Source: an uncultured Prevotellaceae bacterium (GTDB lineage Bacteria; Bacteroidota; Bacteroidia; Bacteroidales; Bacteroidaceae). Taken from it: a stretch of DNA of 45,024 nucleotides. The stretch spans positions 1 through 45,024 of the forward strand of contig CAMNIN010000026.1 in assembly GCA_946540735.1 (NCBI GenBank). The letters are read 5' to 3'. The notes beneath the pieces are model-generated. The model ran no database searches and had not been told where the DNA came from. It saw only the letters and a program-made list of their open reading frames with translations. Numbering within the stretch: position 1 is the stretch's first letter; every line of letters starts with the position of its first letter. Position numbers and translations under genes: made by a program. Positions 42,096-45,024 of the stretch are shown here, one piece after another.

Positions 42096-44792
42096 TTATC
42101 TGCGCCCGCTCTGCGTGATGAGTTCAGCGATGTTGTCATTGAACTTGTCATCAGCCAAGAGCTGTTCGATAGTCAGGTGCATACGATAGCGCCAATAGTG
42201 GCGGGGATTGGCGGGAATATTGATACGCTCTGCATTCTGGTCGGGCAGGCGCAGCCGTTCATCGATGGCCAACCAGTCCTGGATGGCCAGGATGCAAAGC
42301 ATCGACGGACAGGTGAGATGCCGCGAGATGATGTCGCGTGCCAACCATCCTGGCAGGGGATGTGGAGCCTCACCGCCCCGATAGAGCATGGTGTTGTAGT
42401 ATTCCTGGGTGCGCTTGGCATCTTCGTCCCACCATTGCCGGAGAGTGGGCATATCGTGACTTGAGATGGTGCAGACCGAGCGGTAAGGATTGCGCGAGAG
42501 ATGGCCGAACGTCACAGAAGGATCTTTCGGCATCGACTGCAGTTCGAGACTGAGGATCTTGAGTTCATTCATCACCCACGAAACGCAGTCGGGCACCATG
42601 CCGAGGTCCTCGGCGCAGACAAGCATACGGGTAGCATCCATCAACCTTGGCAGTTTGCGCATGGCCTCACGATACCAGAACTGGTTGTTGCGGCGGTAGA
42701 AATAGTCATCATAGAGCTTATTGAAGACATATTTCTCGTGATCGGACAGCGACTTGTAAACGAAATCGAGTTGCACGGCGATTCTGGGATGGAAGCGGGA
42801 AGCGTCACGATGATCACGCACGAAAAGCACATCGCTGATGAGCGCATAGAGTCCGTCGCGCAGCATGATGCTGACCTCGTCGTTCTTTCCCTCGAAAGCT
42901 TTCTCCACTTTGCGCTGGGTGTCGTATTCGGGACGCATGCGATAGCTGCCATCACCCTTTGGTTCGACGAATGTGTCGCGCACCAACTGAGCGTGCTCCT
43001 TGAAGATCTGGTCGATGACGCTGTCGACAATATAAGGCTCGGTGAACTCCTGCTCATGGAAATCAAGCCCGTAGGCCCTGATCTCATCGACGGTCATGCT
43101 GAGCGACGGAGCGAACTGCCCGAGCAAGCCATGCACAGAGTCGATGGGGATTTCCCAGATGCGGAAGAATCCCAGCACATGGTCGATGCGGTAAGCATCG
43201 AAGAATTTCGACATATTGGAGAAGCGGCGTATCCACCAGGCGCATCCGTCGGCCAACATCTCTTCCCAGTTATAGGTCGGGAAGCCCCAGTTCTGCCCGT
43301 TGGCAGAGAAGTCATCTGGCGGAGCCCCGGCCTGTCCATTGAGATTGAAGTAGCGCGGTTCCTGCCACACATCACAGCCGAAGCGGTTGACCCCGATGGG
43401 GATATCCCCCTTGAGGATGACACCCTTCGTCCGTGCGTATTGGTGCACTGCCTCCATCTGCCTGTTGAGTACAAATTGCACATAGTAATAGACAGCCACT
43501 TCTTTATAGGCCTTGTTGCGCGGCGATTCCAGGGCTTTACGATCGTCCTCATTCCAGATGTTGTGATCGGGCCAATGAGAGAATTCTGCCGTACCGTACT
43601 TATCCCGGAGCATGGAATACTGGGCATAAGGCACGAGCCACAATTTGTTTTGTCCGAAGAATTTCTTGAATTCAGCCGAGGCCATCACTTCCTTTCCCTC
43701 CTGTTCGAAAAGGATGCTCATGTATTCGTTCTTGGCACGGTTCACCCGCTCATAGTCGATCTGCGGCAGCGCATTGAGTTCTTGTCTGAGTTGTTCCATC
43801 TCCTCCCGCTTGGCAGGGTCGGCGATGGGAGGCAGGGCTGTGAGATCAGCATATTGCGGATGAAGCGCAAAGATGCTGATGCAACTATAAGGATAGGAGT
43901 CTGTCCAGGTGTGAGTGGTGGTGGTGTCGTTGATTGGCAGGATCTGTAGCACCCGCTGGCGGGTGCGAGCCACCCAATCGATCATTTTGCGCAAATCGCC
44001 GAAATCTCCCACACCGAAACTGTCGTTGGATCGGAGAGAGAACACTGGCACCAGCGTACCGGCACATTTCACGTCGTAAACCTCGAAATGCGCTTCAGGC
44101 AACTCATAGACCACCACATCCCCATCGCTCATCTCAGGCAATGAGATCACGCGGTTGTCGCCTTTTTCCCAGATGGGGGTCACGTCAACATCATCATCAA
44201 GAATGACGAATTTCATTTCGAATCGGCGACTACTGAATGTAGACACATCAATATCGACGATCCACTCATTGTAATTGTGCTCCACCATGAGCAAGGCTTC
44301 TTTTGCCTCCCAGCATCCCAACATGGGCACATCGCCCAAGACGCCGAGGTGCTCATTACGTCTCAACTGCGGAGCACGCACTTTGAGCCGTACGGTCCGC
44401 AGGAAGTTTTGCGGCGTCGGATCCATTCGCTCATGGCGGTTGATACAATCTGTGAAAGCCGAACTATAGAGATAGGCGTTCTCGGGGATGTCGATCCAAT
44501 GGTCGTAGATGGTATAGTCACTGGCTTTTCTTGCCACGAGTTGCAGCCGATGTGTTTCCAAGGTCCACTCCCGGCGCAGCATCTGATCCCCCCGGTTAAG
44601 ACTATAGAAATAATCGAGGTGCGTGTTGGTCTTCAACACGGTATTGAGGCTATACGTCCATCGCATGCCATCAAGCGTAGCCATTCGGCAAGGAGTGATT
44701 TCCTTTTCTCCTTCCCGTTCTGAGGAGATCAGGTTGAGCACCAGTTCCTCGCCGAAGGTAGTGTGGTAATCAATATTGAAAATTAGGTTCAT
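42096..44792 (-). CDS. malQ: 4-alpha-glucanotransferase with tandem N-terminal CBM20 modules
   Basis: 898 residues, no signal peptide, so cytoplasmic. Two starch-binding modules come first (about 1-115 and 125-230; the second contains RAPQLRRNEHLGVLGDVPMLGCWEAKEALLM), then the GH77 barrel. Seen in the barrel are GDIPIGVNRFGCDVWQEPRYF, the nucleophile region DAYRIDHVLGFFRIW with Asp about 537, VCAEDLGMVP with the acid Glu about 728, and SSHDMPTLRQWW. The CBM20-CBM20-GH77 plan is that of plant DPE2-like disproportionating enzymes, also found in Bacteroidetes. Transfers glucan segments between maltodextrins after import. First gene of the operon, 88 bases from GH97. A palindromic operator lies upstream. 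Confidence 0.94.
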   Translation of the reverse strand: MNLIFNIDYHTTFGEELVLNLISSEREGEKEITPCRMATLDGMRWTYSLNTVLKTNTHLDYFYSLNRGDQMLRREWTLETHRLQLVARKASDYTIYDHWIDIPENAYLYSSAFTDCINRHERMDPTPQNFLRTVRLKVRAPQLRRNEHLGVLGDVPMLGCWEAKEALLMVEHNYNEWIVDIDVSTFSSRRFEMKFVILDDDVDVTPIWEKGDNRVISLPEMSDGDVVVYELPEAHFEVYDVKCAGTLVPVFSLRSNDSFGVGDFGDLRKMIDWVARTRQRVLQILPINDTTTTHTWTDSYPYSCISIFALHPQYADLTALPPIADPAKREEMEQLRQELNALPQIDYERVNRAKNEYMSILFEQEGKEVMASAEFKKFFGQNKLWLVPYAQYSMLRDKYGTAEFSHWPDHNIWNEDDRKALESPRNKAYKEVAVYYYVQFVLNRQMEAVHQYARTKGVILKGDIPIGVNRFGCDVWQEPRYFNLNGQAGAPPDDFSANGQNWGFPTYNWEEMLADGCAWWIRRFSNMSKFFDAYRIDHVLGFFRIWEIPIDSVHGLLGQFAPSLSMTVDEIRAYGLDFHEQEFTEPYIVDSVIDQIFKEHAQLVRDTFVEPKGDGSYRMRPEYDTQRKVEKAFEGKNDEVSIMLRDGLYALISDVLFVRDHRDASRFHPRIAVQLDFVYKSLSDHEKYVFNKLYDDYFYRRNNQFWYREAMRKLPRLMDATRMLVCAEDLGMVPDCVSWVMNELKILSLELQSMPKDPSVTFGHLSRNPYRSVCTISSHDMPTLRQWWDEDAKRTQEYYNTMLYRGGEAPHPLPGWLARDIISRHLTCPSMLCILAIQDWLAIDERLRLPDQNAERINIPANPRHYWRYRMHLTIEQLLADDKFNDNIAELITQSGRR

Positions 44793-44818
44793 ATAATAAT
44801 AGGTTAAGATTTACGCTG

Positions 44819-44826
44819 TAAAATTA
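44819..44826 (-). promoter_or_regulatory. Possible -7 box for the malQ operon
   Basis: Minus-strand TAATTTTA differs from TAnnTTTG only in its last base and lies 26 bases upstream of the ATG at 44792. A weak match that might rely on an activator. Confidence 0.4.
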
Positions 44827-44880
44827 ATGGATAATCACATGGGTTGGCTCAGAGAGAACGCATAATTTTACATTTGAGTC

Positions 44881-44896
44881 ATGCAAACGTTTGCAT
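44881..44896. promoter_or_regulatory. LacI-type palindromic operator upstream of malQ
   Basis: ATGCAAACGTTTGCAT is a perfect 16-bp palindrome with the central CG typical of LacI-family operators. It lies about 90 bases upstream of the malQ ATG and about 55 bases beyond the presumed -7 box, so an activating or looped arrangement is possible, or it could serve a gene to the right. A plus-strand TAGTTTTG at 44945-44952 could be the promoter of that unseen gene. The remaining bases to the end of the window show no gene. Confidence 0.75.
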
Positions 44897-44944
44897 CAAA
44901 TGGAGTTATTCTCTAATCACCTCTAAAGGGCCATAGGATTATCA

Positions 44945-44952
44945 TAGTTTTG
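44945..44952 (+). promoter_or_regulatory. Possible divergent -7 box at the window edge
   Basis: Plus-strand TAGTTTTG fits TAnnTTTG; no TTTG at -33 and no gene start before the window ends. Low certainty; would make the palindrome at 44881 shared by two divergent transcripts. Confidence 0.3.
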
Positions 44953-45024
44953 CCAAGAGTTGCTTTTCCCCTAGTATCTTGTAACATTTAAAAATTCAAT
45001 ATAGGATAGAGGTGCTTGAGTTTT

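Noticed and set aside
42501..43949. Long open frame (482 residues) on the plus strand
   Set aside because: It is entirely antisense to malQ, whose GH77 motifs are convincing; high GC third positions create long antisense frames.

Overview
The window looks like a chromosomal segment from the Bacteroidales, most likely Prevotellaceae; the genus cannot be fixed from sequence alone. Three things support this. Many genes are preceded by the Bacteroidetes -7 promoter box TAnnTTTG. There is a hybrid two-component regulator fused to an AraC domain. There is a Sus-type starch enzyme cluster (GH13, pullulanase, GH97, GH77). Coding DNA is fairly GC-rich and intergenic DNA is AT-rich. I see no rRNA, tRNA, CRISPR array, phage or conjugative genes. 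Thirty protein genes are called. Several starts were moved downstream of the longest open frame because the promoter box or signal peptide requires it.

Layout. Positions 1-900 are non-coding repeat DNA, including three exact-period 135-bp tandem units. 924-4201 is a three-gene operon of two DUF2207-like membrane paralogues plus a secreted aspartic-protease/PDZ protein. 4302-6709 holds an OmpA-domain lipoprotein and two hypotheticals. 6931-8584 (minus) is a conserved-looking trio of an SPFH protein, an Arc-type ribbon-helix-helix protein and a small membrane protein. 8695-8985 is an intact IS66-type MITE with 15-bp perfect terminal inverted repeats and an 8-bp target duplication. 9139-12066 is a TPR-sensor hybrid two-component regulator. 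It is followed by rmuC, a PL11 rhamnogalacturonan lyase and a large thioredoxin-fold TlpA-like protein.

19156-25420 is a head-to-head/tail-to-tail block. On the plus strand are a lipoprotein with a Cthe_2159-type carbohydrate-binding beta-helix, a LytS-type histidine kinase with a His/Pro-rich loop, and a LytTR response regulator. On the minus strand is an operon of VTC-type polyphosphate polymerase, DUF4956 membrane protein and a DUF2490 outer-membrane barrel. I consider this the best candidate for an under-described system: a surface/polyphosphate module with its own two-component control.

25570-35789 is mostly housekeeping: asd, a cation/proton antiporter, a LolD-like ATPase, a CvfB-like S1 protein, purL and a split two-gene ChrA transporter. 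Between cvfB and purL (about 30672-30785) is a strongly supported candidate structured RNA with its own promoter, mutually exclusive pairings and a terminator hairpin. A second, shorter sRNA candidate lies at 13677-13743.

35848-44792 (minus) is a four-gene starch operon transcribed in the order malQ, GH97 alpha-glucosidase, pullulanase, SusA-like neopullulanase. Secreted enzymes would cut starch and maltodextrins to glucose and short chains, and cytoplasmic MalQ would rearrange imported maltodextrins. A perfect 16-bp palindrome of LacI-operator type lies upstream at 44881-44896. No SusC/SusD or regulator is present before the window ends.
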